Below are positions 1 through 6,796 of a DNA stretch of 10,441 nt, one piece after another. The translations under genes were made by a program, and so were the position numbers. Source of the stretch: Victivallaceae bacterium (GTDB taxonomy: Bacteria > Verrucomicrobiota > Lentisphaeria > Victivallales > Victivallaceae). Below the pieces are notes generated by a model. The model did no database searches. It was not told the origin of the DNA and saw nothing but the letters and a program-made list of their open reading frames with translations. The DNA is taken from contig JAQUOK010000058.1 of NCBI GenBank assembly GCA_028717165.1, positions 1 to 10,441 of the forward strand. Direction: 5' to 3'. The first letter of the stretch is position 1. Every line of letters starts with the position of its first letter.

Positions 1-380
1 GCGTCATGGGCGGTTTTCAGCATGTATTCATAATCTTTTTTCAGCTCGTCCAAACTTCGCTTCCGGCGCCAGTAATCATTGGCACCAAGTTCGAAAACCA
101 GAATGTCAGGATGCAGTTCCATAACGTCTTTCACAAAACGCTTCCGGCCGCCGCCGAGCGTGTCGCCGCCGATCCCCCGGTTGATAATTTCACAATCAGG
201 CAACATCCGCGCCAGCCAGTCGGAATAACGCCCGCCCGGCCCGCCGCAGGCCGTAAGACTGTCGCCAAAACAAACTATCCGCATTTTTCCTCCTGAATCA
301 GGTATTTTGCCGCTGCTGCAGCCGTTTATGGTCACGACCGCCAGTACGGCCGCAACTATAATTGAAAAACCAAACCGCAT
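1..380 (-). CDS. SGNH/GDSL-family hydrolase, predicted lipoprotein (3' part beyond window)
   Basis: This is the N-terminal 126 codons of a secreted esterase/lipase-type SGNH hydrolase; the gene runs off the left edge. Residues 1-21 look like a lipoprotein signal peptide: MR, a hydrophobic stretch, then INGC with Cys21 as the probable lipidated residue. The SGNH blocks follow in order: FGDS (nucleophile Ser41), the Gly block around GIGGDT (69-74) and GAND (99-102). The His block would lie beyond the edge. I chose the ATG at 378-380 because it adds the signal peptide and has a GGGAGA ribosome site at 388-393. A second in-frame ATG at 282-284 (Met33) has an even better AGGAGG site and would give a signal-less protein. 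The gene starts 21 nt after the RND stop, so it is probably the last visible gene of that operon. The family includes acetyl-xylan esterases, lysophospholipases and peptidoglycan or sugar deacetylases; the substrate cannot be told here. Confidence 0.85.
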   Translation of the reverse strand, partial: MRFGFSIIVAAVLAVVTINGCSSGKIPDSGGKMRIVCFGDSLTACGGPGGRYSDWLARMLPDCEIINRGIGGDTLGGGRKRFVKDVMELHPDILVFELGANDYWRRKRSLDELKKDYEYMLKTAHD

Positions 381-401
381 TTAGATGTCTCCCGGCATTT
401 T

Positions 402-3400
402 TTATTCGATGTTCAAAGTTCGATGTTCATTTTTGGAATTTACCAGCATATATATAGTCGGGATCACCAGCATGGTAAAGAACGTACTGGCGATAAGTCC
501 GAAGATCAGAGCCCAGGCCAGGCCGGAAAAGATCGGGTCAAGCGTAATCGGCCAGGCGCCCAGCATAGTCGTCAGGGCGGTAAGCAATATCGGGCGGAAT
601 CTGACCGCACCGCTTTCAATAATGCCCTGCCGCAGGCTTTTTCCCTGCCTGACCGCGTCCTGGATGAATTCGATAAGGACGATGCTGTTGCGGATAACTA
701 TGCCGCCGAGAGCAATCATTCCGATCATGCCGGTTGCGGTAAAGAATACCGGATCGGAAAATCCGGCCACTTCTCCGCCGCTTATCAGGTTCAGCAGGTA
801 AAAGCCCGGCGCAATACCGATAATCGTCAGCGGAATGGCGCACATTATGATCAAAGGCATAACGACGCTGTCAGTCTGGATTATCAGAAGCAGGAAAATC
901 CCGATCATCGCGATCCCGAAAGCTATCCCCAAATCCCGGAACACCCGCAGCGTGACCTGCCACTCGCCCTCTCCGGCCCATTCCGCCCTGATGCCTTCCG
1001 GCAGCGGCGAAACGGCCAAAGTATCCCATATGGTTTTAAGGATCAGCTCGCCCGGAGCCCGCCCGGCACATTCGGCGGTGACAAAAACGACCCGCTCAAG
1101 ATTTTTATGGAAAACCGGCTGTTCCGCTTCCCGGCTGACGAATTTTCCGAGTTCGGCAAGCTGTACCATGTTGCCGCCCATGCCTTTCAGGCTCAGGCGG
1201 CTCAGGCGGCCGGTATCGAACCGGTCTTGATAAGGCAGTTGCAGATAAGCATAAAGCGGCGAACGTTCGCCCGGCATCCTGACCAGCACGGCTTTTTCGC
1301 CGTCCACAGCCGTTTTCAGTACGCCGGTTATCTGGTCCGGAGTGATCCCGTGCAGGGAAGCCTTGTCCCGGTTGATCTCAAATTCCAGACGTTTATGCGG
1401 AGCTTCAGACATATCGTCAATTTCAACAATATGTTTCGGGTCAGTAGCGCGGAGCCGGCCTTCCAGCACTTTTGCCCCGGCAACCAGTCCGCTGTATTTG
1501 TGATCCGGCCTTCCGTACACCTCCACCGTAATCGTCGAAAGCACGGGCGGGCCGGGCGGAACCTCGACAATATTGACTACGGCGCCGTATTTTTCGGCTA
1601 TTTCGGTTATTCGTTTCCGGATCCGCAGGGCGATGGAATGGCTCTGCTGACTGCGTTTAGTCTTGTCCGCGAGGTTAATTCTTATATCCGCCTGACTGGA
1701 ATCCCGGCGCAGGCCGTAATGTCTGACCAGGCCGTTAAAATCAATAGGGGCGTTAATTCCGGCGTAAGCCTGATAATTGTCCACTTCATTGACCGTGGCA
1801 AGGTATTTTTCCAGTTCCCGCGCGACGCGGGCGGTTTTTTCAAGACTGGTTCCTTCCGGCATATTTATAACCAGTTGCAGTTCATTTTTATTGTCGAAAG
1901 GCAGCATTTTGAGCGGCACTTTCAGCAACATCAGCAATGCCGAGGCAAGCAGCAGAACCATTACGCCGCCCAAAAGCAGCCAGGCGTTGCGTTTTTTCAG
2001 GAACGGCCTGATCAGCGCAGCATAAAGCTTCTTTACCCATTCCGGGGTGACGTCGGCATCAGGGTTCTCCCCTTTTTTAGCGTCTTTTGCCAGATTCTTG
2101 AGCAGTTTCAGGGACAGCCATGGAACGAAAGTCAGGGCGCAGACGGTTGAAAACGTAACGGTCAGCGGAACGTTTATCGCCATCGGGCCCATATACGGGC
2201 CCATCATGCCGGTTATAAAAAACATCGGGGTAAACGACACGATTATCGCCAGTGTGGACATTATCACCGGCGGGATGACTTCCTTCACGGCGGCCAGCGT
2301 CGCATGGAAGGGATCCATCAGCCCCATGCGGATATGCCGCTGGATATTGTCAACGTTGGTTATCGGGTCGTCAACCACCAGCCCCAGACTCAGGATCAGG
2401 GCGAAAAGCGTCACCCGGTTTATAGTGAAACCGGAAATGTAATTGACAAAGAGCGCCAGCGCGAAACTTACCGGCACGGCCAGCCCTACGACTATTCCCT
2501 CCCGCCAGCCCATGGTCAGGGCGATAAGCATTACCACGGTCAGGATAGCGAAAATCATGCTGGAAATAAGGTCGTTGACTTTGTCATTGGCGGTCTGTCC
2601 GTAATCGCGCGAAACAAGCATCCGCACATCATCCGGCAGGACTTTGCGGCCCAGTTTCTCCGCGGAATCGATGATGTCTTCGGCCACTGCCACAGCATTG
2701 GTGCCCTTCTTTTTGCTGAAAGCCAGCGTTACCGCCGGATAAGTCCTGTTTCCGGTTTGCCTGAAATACTTTGAAGCGGGGCCGAAACCGATATTGACGT
2801 AAGTGCGCTGCTCCTCCGGCCCGTCGCTTACTTCGGCGACGTCTTCGAGCCGGACGATCCGCCCGTTATCGGCGCTGATAACGGTTTTCCGTATCAGTTC
2901 CGCGTTTTCAAGTCCGGGAGTAGTAAGTATTTCCGCTTCTTTGCCGTTCAACATGGTTTTTCCGACCGTGCTCACGATATTATTGCGGGCCAATGCCTCC
3001 CGAATGTCGCTGAAACTTATTTTTCTGGCGGCAAGGTCTTCGATATCCGGTTCAATGGAAATCTCCCGCCGGTACCCGCCGAAAATCTCCGTCATTGAAA
3101 TGTCGCGCAGGGAATCCAGGTGTGCCTTGAGTTCCTCCGCCATTCTCCTCAATTCGAAAGCGTCGCGTTCCGGTGAATAAAGCGTCAGCGACACAATCGG
3201 CACATCGTCGATTTCCACCGGGTCCACCCGCCAGCCGGTAACGCCCTGCGGCACAAGCTGCAGATTTTCCTCGATCTTGTCGCGTACCTTGACCATGGCA
3301 TGGTCGCGGTCTTCGCCCACATAAAAACGGACGCTGACAAAAGCCGAATCCCGGCGGCTGATGGAATAAACATGTTCAACCCCGCCGATCTGCCATAAAA

Positions 3401-3638
3401 GGCGTTCGAGCGGGACAGAGACGAGTTGTTCGACTTCTTCCGGCGAATGCCCCGGGAATTCGACGATCACGTCAACCATCGGCACTACTATCTGAGGTTC
3501 TTCCTCACGGGGGGTCATGACCACCGCCATCACTCCCAGGAGCACGGCAAGGGAAATAAAGATCATCGACAACGGTCCGGAAAGAAAAGTCCTGACGGTT
3601 TTTATTATCAATCCCTGCGGTTCGTTATTCAGTTCCAT
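402..3638 (-). CDS. Efflux RND transporter permease (AcrB/MexB-like superfamily)
   Basis: A 1078-residue inner-membrane proton-driven pump subunit, the normal length for the RND family. It shows the internally duplicated layout: TM1 around residues 18-40, a periplasmic porter loop, a block of membrane segments around 350-500, TM7 around 550-570, a second periplasmic loop, and a final membrane block around 890-1070. The TM4 signature GLVVDDPITNVDN carries the two proton-relay Asp residues (D423, D424). In TM10, where AcrB has Lys, this protein has Arg983 (GGIVIRNS). Early motifs REEEPQ and PGHSPEEVEQ are typical of one clade of drug/solvent-type RND pumps. The ATG has GAGGA at 3645-3649 and overlaps the end of arsR by 14 nt, implying translational coupling. 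No membrane-fusion protein or outer-membrane channel gene is next to it, which is unusual because MFP and RND genes normally sit together. The substrate is not predictable. The family call is very secure. Confidence 0.96.
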   Translation of the reverse strand: MELNNEPQGLIIKTVRTFLSGPLSMIFISLAVLLGVMAVVMTPREEEPQIVVPMVDVIVEFPGHSPEEVEQLVSVPLERLLWQIGGVEHVYSISRRDSAFVSVRFYVGEDRDHAMVKVRDKIEENLQLVPQGVTGWRVDPVEIDDVPIVSLTLYSPERDAFELRRMAEELKAHLDSLRDISMTEIFGGYRREISIEPDIEDLAARKISFSDIREALARNNIVSTVGKTMLNGKEAEILTTPGLENAELIRKTVISADNGRIVRLEDVAEVSDGPEEQRTYVNIGFGPASKYFRQTGNRTYPAVTLAFSKKKGTNAVAVAEDIIDSAEKLGRKVLPDDVRMLVSRDYGQTANDKVNDLISSMIFAILTVVMLIALTMGWREGIVVGLAVPVSFALALFVNYISGFTINRVTLFALILSLGLVVDDPITNVDNIQRHIRMGLMDPFHATLAAVKEVIPPVIMSTLAIIVSFTPMFFITGMMGPYMGPMAINVPLTVTFSTVCALTFVPWLSLKLLKNLAKDAKKGENPDADVTPEWVKKLYAALIRPFLKKRNAWLLLGGVMVLLLASALLMLLKVPLKMLPFDNKNELQLVINMPEGTSLEKTARVARELEKYLATVNEVDNYQAYAGINAPIDFNGLVRHYGLRRDSSQADIRINLADKTKRSQQSHSIALRIRKRITEIAEKYGAVVNIVEVPPGPPVLSTITVEVYGRPDHKYSGLVAGAKVLEGRLRATDPKHIVEIDDMSEAPHKRLEFEINRDKASLHGITPDQITGVLKTAVDGEKAVLVRMPGERSPLYAYLQLPYQDRFDTGRLSRLSLKGMGGNMVQLAELGKFVSREAEQPVFHKNLERVVFVTAECAGRAPGELILKTIWDTLAVSPLPEGIRAEWAGEGEWQVTLRVFRDLGIAFGIAMIGIFLLLIIQTDSVVMPLIIMCAIPLTIIGIAPGFYLLNLISGGEVAGFSDPVFFTATGMIGMIALGGIVIRNSIVLIEFIQDAVRQGKSLRQGIIESGAVRFRPILLTALTTMLGAWPITLDPIFSGLAWALIFGLIASTFFTMLVIPTIYMLVNSKNEHRTLNIE

Positions 3639-3948
3639 AAATATTCCTCAAATCGTCGTCTTCTAAAATAACCTTCTCCCGCTCATTATCAAATAATTTA
3701 AATAATTCATCGACAAAATCCGGCCGGGAAATATAAAAACATTTTTTTGTCCCGATTTTGCGAAAGTCTATTATTCCGGCTTCCGCCAATATTTTCAAAT
3801 GCTGGGAAAGGTTCGGCTGGGAAATATCAATTTCACGGTTAGTCAGAGTTGCGCAACTTGGACCTTTGACCAGAAAACGCAGTATGCGTAGCCGCGCCGG
3901 ATGCGCTACGGCTTTGAGCCGTTCCGCGATTTTTCGTTCATTCGCCAT
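3625..3948 (-). CDS. ArsR/SmtB-family winged-helix transcriptional repressor
   Basis: A 107-residue protein of the usual ArsR size. The core is ERLKAVAHPARLRILRFL (about residues 9-26), then the recognition helix region ISQPNLSQHLKIL (42-54), then the wing GIIDFRKIGTKKCFYI (58-73). Such proteins are dimeric DNA-binding repressors that release DNA when an inducer binds. The arsenic-type CxC on helix 3 is absent. Only Cys32 and Cys70 are present, so metal specificity cannot be assigned; a thiol/redox or non-metal signal is possible but is inference. It starts 2 nt after the stop of the upstream CoA-binding gene, with GAGG inside that gene's 3' end as ribosome site. Its last codons overlap the RND start. 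It probably controls its own operon through the perfect inverted repeat at 4370-4389. Confidence 0.92.
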   Translation of the reverse strand: MANERKIAERLKAVAHPARLRILRFLVKGPSCATLTNREIDISQPNLSQHLKILAEAGIIDFRKIGTKKCFYISRPDFVDELFKLFDNEREKVILEDDDLRNIYGTE

Positions 3949-3950
3949 TT

Positions 3951-4331
3951 TCAGGCATCCTCAAATTGCCCCGTCCGCAACAAAACCAGCGTACAGGCGT
4001 GAACAACTTTTATTCCGGCGTTCGCCAGCGCGGTTTCCAAAGCGGGATTTTCGGTTCCCGGATTGAATATGACGCGTGCCGGGTTCAATTGGAGTATGGC
4101 CGCTTCCTGAGCGGAAGAGATTTTAGCGCTCACATACATGGTCAGGGTACCGATCTGCGATTTGATCTTGTCCAGGCTTTTTATCACGGGCAGGCCGTGA
4201 ATAACGACGCCGGAAGGGTTTACCGGAATGACTTCATAACCGTATTCAAGCAACATGCCGACCGCCTGGTTTGAGTAACGTTCCGGTTTCGGTGACGCCC
4301 CAAGTACCGCAACTGTTTTATTTTTTCTCAT
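3951..4331 (-). CDS. CoA-binding domain protein (YccU-like Rossmann fold)
   Basis: A 126-residue single-domain protein of the CoA_binding_2 type, related to the NAD/CoA-binding Rossmann fold of succinyl-CoA synthetase alpha. The nucleotide-binding start VAVLGASPKPERYSN (7-21) is followed by GYEVIPVNP (31-39), and NPG lies in the C-terminal half. Members are usually cytosolic and of uncertain function, and bind CoA. A longer reading from TTG at 4346 is open, but I chose the ATG at 4329-4331 because GGAG at 4338-4341 sits six bases before it. It is the first gene of the leftward operon and lies 2 nt before arsR, so it is very likely under the same ArsR control. Why a CoA-binding protein is coupled to an efflux pump is not clear from sequence. 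Confidence 0.88.
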   Translation of the reverse strand: MRKNKTVAVLGASPKPERYSNQAVGMLLEYGYEVIPVNPSGVVIHGLPVIKSLDKIKSQIGTLTMYVSAKISSAQEAAILQLNPARVIFNPGTENPALETALANAGIKVVHACTLVLLRTGQFEDA

Positions 4332-4369
4332 AACTGTCTCCGCCAATGCATAAACATAATAATTTTATT

Positions 4370-4389
4370 ATATAAGAATAATCTTATAT
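4370..4389. promoter_or_regulatory. Candidate ArsR operator (perfect inverted repeat)
   Basis: ATATAAGA at 4370-4377 and TCTTATAT at 4382-4389 are exact reverse complements separated by ATAA. Size, AT-rich character and position (over the -10 and spacer of the operon promoter) match sites bound by ArsR/SmtB dimers. Binding by the ArsR encoded two genes in is inference. Confidence 0.65.
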
Positions 4390-4402
4390 TTGCAAAAGTC
4401 AA
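4375..4402 (-). promoter_or_regulatory. Sigma70-like promoter of the CoA-binding/arsR/RND operon
   Basis: On the minus strand a TTGACT -35 (4397-4402) is followed after 16 bases by a TATTCT -10 (4375-4380). Transcription would start near 4368, giving a leader of about 37 nt before the ATG at 4331. The -10 lies inside the inverted repeat at 4370-4389, so a bound repressor would block polymerase. Confidence 0.6.
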
Positions 4403-4412
4403 GTGTTCCTTA

Positions 4413-4444
4413 TTAAAAAATTAAAAGCGCAAGAGGACTTGCGC
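4413..4444 (-). terminator. Intrinsic terminator on the minus strand
   Basis: GCGCAAG (4427-4433) and CTTGCGC (4438-4444) form a 7-bp stem with a 4-nt loop. Read on the minus strand, the stem is followed by TTTTAATTTTTT. It points toward the leftward operon promoter, but no leftward gene precedes it, so it would stop antisense transcription coming from the 4517 gene. On the plus strand there is no U-tract. Confidence 0.5.
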
Positions 4445-4482
4445 ACGGCGTGTAAAACGTAATTTTATTTTTTTAAACGACT

Positions 4483-4510
4483 TTGTCAATCTGCGATATG
4501 GTGGTATATT
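4483..4510 (+). promoter_or_regulatory. Promoter of the NTase-HEPN gene, predicted leaderless
   Basis: TTGTCA at 4483-4488, a 16-base spacer, and TATATT at 4505-4510. The expected start of transcription, 6-8 bases on, coincides with the ATG at 4517, and no Shine-Dalgarno sequence lies before that ATG. Confidence 0.55.
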
Positions 4511-4516
4511 TTTCAC

Positions 4517-5392
4517 ATGAAGAAATCATTGTCACATTTGCCGGAATACAAAAAAGATGAACTCAGGGCGGTTACCGAAATCATTACCGAAATGATCGAC
4601 GCCGAATTCATTATCCTGTTCGGCAGTTACGCCCGCGGCGATTGGGTCGAAGACAAATACGTCGGCGACGACGGCATTCTTTACGAATACAAAAGTGATT
4701 ATGACCTGCTTATCATCGTGAAAGACCTTGCGAAATACAGATACAAAGGCTATCGTGATAAAATTACCGGTAAAATCCTCAGAATGCTGCATCGTGATAT
4801 TTATCTCAGTATTATCATGCACAGCGTCGATGAAGTCAAAGCGGCGATAAAACGCGGAAATTATTTTTTCTGTGACATTAAAAAAGAAGGAATACTATTG
4901 CATTCGTCCAGGCGTTTCCGGCTTCCCGTAGTGAAAGAACTCAACCCTAAACAGCGCCTGAGTAATGCAAAAAGAAATTTTCAGGACTGGTTTGAAAGCG
5001 CTAAAGGATTTTATCGTTTTTTTGAGGTTGGCTTAGAAGAAAATAACCTTAAAGGCGCGGCCTTTCAGCTTCATCAGGCAACGGAACATTCTTATCATAC
5101 GGTTGTATTGGCATTTACCGGCTACAAACCCAAACTGCATGATCTTGAAATCCTCGGCATGCAGGTTGACCGTCTCAGCCCTGAATTCAAGGAAATTTTT
5201 CTCAAGAATACGGATGAGGAAAAACGGCTTTTCAAGCTGCTGAAGCAAGCCTATGTCCGGGCCAGATACGACATGGGTTACAAAATCACCAGAGAAGAAC
5301 TCGAATATCTCGCAGAACGCGTAAAACTGCTTCAGACAATTACTGAAAGAGTCTGTAAAGAAAAAATAAAAAGCCTTGAAACATGTTTGTAG
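4517..5392 (+). CDS. Nucleotidyltransferase-HEPN fusion protein
   Basis: A 291-residue two-domain protein. Residues about 20-135 are a Pol-beta-type minimal nucleotidyltransferase, with GSYARG (36-41) and the acidic pair in SDYD (60-63); a further acidic position is likely near Asp94. Residues about 145-285 are a HEPN domain of the type in PF05168: a helical region with HQATEHSYHTVVLAFTG, then KLHDLEIL, then the Arg/Tyr-rich RARYDMGY. MNT and HEPN domains are often separate toxin-antitoxin partners, where the transferase adenylylates the HEPN toxin; fused forms are also known, with unclear roles. The classic Rx4-6H RNase motif is not evident, so RNase activity is doubtful. The gene stands alone, divergent from the ArsR operon, and there is no partner gene beside it. 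The ATG at 4517 is the first in frame and fits the predicted leaderless start. Confidence 0.88.
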   Translation: MKKSLSHLPEYKKDELRAVTEIITEMIDAEFIILFGSYARGDWVEDKYVGDDGILYEYKSDYDLLIIVKDLAKYRYKGYRDKITGKILRMLHRDIYLSIIMHSVDEVKAAIKRGNYFFCDIKKEGILLHSSRRFRLPVVKELNPKQRLSNAKRNFQDWFESAKGFYRFFEVGLEENNLKGAAFQLHQATEHSYHTVVLAFTGYKPKLHDLEILGMQVDRLSPEFKEIFLKNTDEEKRLFKLLKQAYVRARYDMGYKITREELEYLAERVKLLQTITERVCKEKIKSLETCL

Positions 5393-5394
5393 TT

Positions 5395-5408
5395 CCGCCT
5401 TCAGGCGG
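5395..5408. repeat. Short hairpin after the NTase-HEPN gene
   Basis: CCGCC/GGCGG stem with a TTCA loop, two bases after the stop codon. A run of T appears only six bases later (TATTTT), so it is a weak terminator candidate at best. Confidence 0.35.
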
Positions 5409-5547
5409 CAAGGTATTTTCACGTTTCCGGCGAATTTCCCGCGCTGCGAGCGTTGAAATAACATAAAAAAATTTGCACATAGCGTATTTATTGGGTATTT
5501 TATACTGTTTCAGGTTGAATTATTAACTTTTTATTTGTTCGAAAACG

Positions 5548-5575
5548 GTGTAGCCGCCCCTGTCCCCAGGGGCGC
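5548..5575 (+). repeat. Palindromic repeat, copy A
   Basis: GTGTAGC prefix, then a perfect 8-bp stem CGCCCCTG/CAGGGGCG (5555-5562 and 5567-5574) closed by a TCCC loop. The reverse complement of 8349-8376 repeats this nearly base for base (ATGTAGCC, CGCCCCTG, TCCC, TAGGGGCG). The shared loop and prefix mark it as a member of an interspersed repeat family. Confidence 0.75.
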
Positions 5576-5682
5576 AGGGAACGTTGCATGAGTGTTAAAC
5601 TCTGAAATTCCATTAACGTATCCTGCTCTCCTATGGGCATACGCGTCAACTTAAGATATAAGCCGGTAATCAGAACGCATAA

Positions 5683-5701
5683 CCACGTCCTCTGGGCGTG
5701 G
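5683..5701. repeat. Hairpin upstream of the nitroreductase-like gene
   Basis: CCACGTCC (5683-5690) pairs with GGGCGTGG (5694-5701) across a TCT loop, with one G-U wobble. No U-tract follows. It resembles the subterminal hairpins of IS200/IS605-type elements or their non-autonomous derivatives, but that identification is a guess. It could also act in the leader of the gene at 5743. Confidence 0.35.
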
Positions 5702-5742
5702 ATATTTATATATAAAACAAACCTTAAACCGGGAGAAACAAA

Positions 5743-6396
5743 ATGAAAAAGAGATCGCTCGCAGTTTACAGTTGCACCTTGGCGCTTTTTCTGGCTTTCG
5801 CCGCCGTCGGCTTCGGACAGAAACTTGAAATCGTGAAACTTCCCCAGCCGCAGACGGACGGGGGAAAACCCCTGATGCAGGCTTTAAAGGCCAGAAAAAG
5901 CAGCCGCGTATTCAGTAATAAAAAACTTTCCCCGCAAACGCTTTCCAACCTGCTCTGGGCGGCGTTCGGCGTTAACCGCCCCGACGGGAAACGCACCGCC
6001 CCGACAGCGAAAAACTGGCAGGAAATCGATATTTACGTCGCGCTTGAAGAAGGCGTTTACCTTTATGACGCGCAGACAAATACCCTGCAACCGGTTATGG
6101 CTAAGGACATCAGGGCGGCGGCGGGACGGCAGAAATTTACGCAGGATGCTCCGGTAAACCTGATTTTCGTTGCCGACTTTGACCGGATGCGGGGAGCAGA
6201 TAAAAATTCCAGGGAGTTTTATTCGGCCACCGATACCGGTTTCATAAGCCAGAATGTTTACCTTTTCTGCGCTTCGGAAGGGCTTGCCACGGTTGTCCTC
6301 GGGTACGTCAACCGCCCTGCTCTGGCAGAACTGCTGAACTTGAAATCAACCCGGTATATCATCCTGTCGCAGCCGGTTGGATACCCCGGAAAGTAA
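5743..6396 (+). CDS. Exported nitroreductase-family (SagB/ThcOx-like) flavoprotein
   Basis: A 217-residue protein with a Sec-type signal peptide (KKR at residues 2-4, hydrophobic 6-24, likely cleavage after GFG before Gln26), so the enzyme probably works outside the cytoplasm. The mature part is a nitroreductase-fold domain. LKARKSSRVF (48-57) matches the FMN-phosphate-binding R-S-R motif. LLWAAFGVNR and the following TAPTAKN match the first conserved core. DTGFISQNVYL, the GLATV segment and QPVGYPG match the later conserved blocks. The family uses FMN and NAD(P)H for two-electron reductions or dehydrogenations, and SagB-type members oxidise azolines. There is no lipobox. The ATG is preceded by GGGAG with a 7-base spacer. 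No peptide-maturation genes are nearby, so a SagB role in RiPP synthesis is not supported; an exported oxidoreductase of unknown substrate is the safest call. Confidence 0.87.
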   Translation: MKKRSLAVYSCTLALFLAFAAVGFGQKLEIVKLPQPQTDGGKPLMQALKARKSSRVFSNKKLSPQTLSNLLWAAFGVNRPDGKRTAPTAKNWQEIDIYVALEEGVYLYDAQTNTLQPVMAKDIRAAAGRQKFTQDAPVNLIFVADFDRMRGADKNSREFYSATDTGFISQNVYLFCASEGLATVVLGYVNRPALAELLNLKSTRYIILSQPVGYPGK

Positions 6397-6470
6397 GCTT
6401 AAGAATTCCTATATTATTGATATTCAAGCTGAAAGCAAAATGCCGGGAAAAAGTTTTTTTGCGATTTTTG

Positions 6471-6498
6471 TTGCTTTTATAGGATTTTGGGCTATTTT
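6471..6498 (+). promoter_or_regulatory. Candidate promoter of the cold-shock gene
   Basis: TTGCTT (6471-6476) and TATTTT (6493-6498) with a 16-base spacer. A start near 6505 would give an AT-rich leader of roughly 70 nt before the ATG at 6574. Cold-shock mRNAs often have structured 5' leaders. The match to consensus is moderate. Confidence 0.35.
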
Positions 6499-6573
6499 AT
6501 ATTAATAGATTCTTTTTTTTGAGCAGAAAGCTGCGGAATGGAATCAAAGTCAATTAATAAGAAGAGGTACGTT

Positions 6574-6777
6574 ATGAGTACTGGGACAGTAAAGTGGTTC
6601 AATTCAGCCAAAGGTTTTGGATTTATCACTCCAGAAGAAGGGGACAAAGATTTATTTGTGCATCACTCTGAAATCAAAGTTTCCGGGTATGCAACACTTG
6701 AAGAAGGTCAGAAAGTGGAATATGAAGTCGGCGAAGGACCGAAAGGGCCTTGCGCGAAAAACGTTGTTCCCCAATAA
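6574..6777 (+). CDS. Cold-shock protein (CspA family)
   Basis: A 67-residue single cold-shock domain, the standard length for CspA proteins, which bind single-stranded RNA/DNA and melt mRNA structure. Both RNA-binding motifs are intact: KGFGFI (RNP1, residues 13-18) and LFVHH (RNP2, 27-31), after the conserved VKWFN (6-10). The C-terminus GPCAKNV is also typical. I chose the ATG at 6574 because the protein then starts exactly as the family does (MSTGTVKWFN) and GAAGAGG lies at 6561-6567, six bases upstream. An in-frame ATG at 6538 would add 12 untypical residues. The gene is monocistronic, with a strong terminator 20 nt downstream. Confidence 0.97.
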   Translation: MSTGTVKWFNSAKGFGFITPEEGDKDLFVHHSEIKVSGYATLEEGQKVEYEVGEGPKGPCAKNVVPQ

Positions 6778-6796
6778 CGATAAACATGTTTTAAGT

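Larger units (their letters stand above)
5393..5742. other. 350-base gene-free region with hairpins
   Basis: I see no credible coding region here. It holds three GC-rich hairpins: CCGCC-TTCA-GGCGG at 5395-5408 directly after the NTase-HEPN stop, the repeat-family palindrome at 5555-5574, and a wobble-containing hairpin at 5683-5701. The GGGAG ribosome site of the next gene is at 5731-5735. No clear -35/-10 pair for that gene was found. Confidence 0.5.

Noticed and set aside
423..2150. Long plus-strand open frame of 575 codons
   Set aside because: It lies wholly antisense to the RND permease, whose 1078 codons are clearly real. The product is rich in Gln, His and Arg, as expected for an antisense shadow of GC-rich coding DNA.
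4332..4346. TTG start giving five extra residues on the CoA-binding protein
   Set aside because: The ATG at 4331 has a correctly spaced GGAG that would lie inside the longer reading, and the protein then begins as the family does.
5395..5701. CRISPR array in the hairpin-rich region
   Set aside because: The repeats are palindromic, few, irregularly spaced and without constant-length spacers.
5743..6396. SagB role in azole-peptide (RiPP) synthesis
   Set aside because: No SagC/SagD, YcaO or precursor peptide gene is nearby, and the signal peptide argues for export.
6397..6470. Imperfect inverted repeat around AAGCTT...AAGCT after the nitroreductase-like gene as terminator
   Set aside because: The arms have several mismatches and a long loop, and no T run follows directly, so it is too weak to call.
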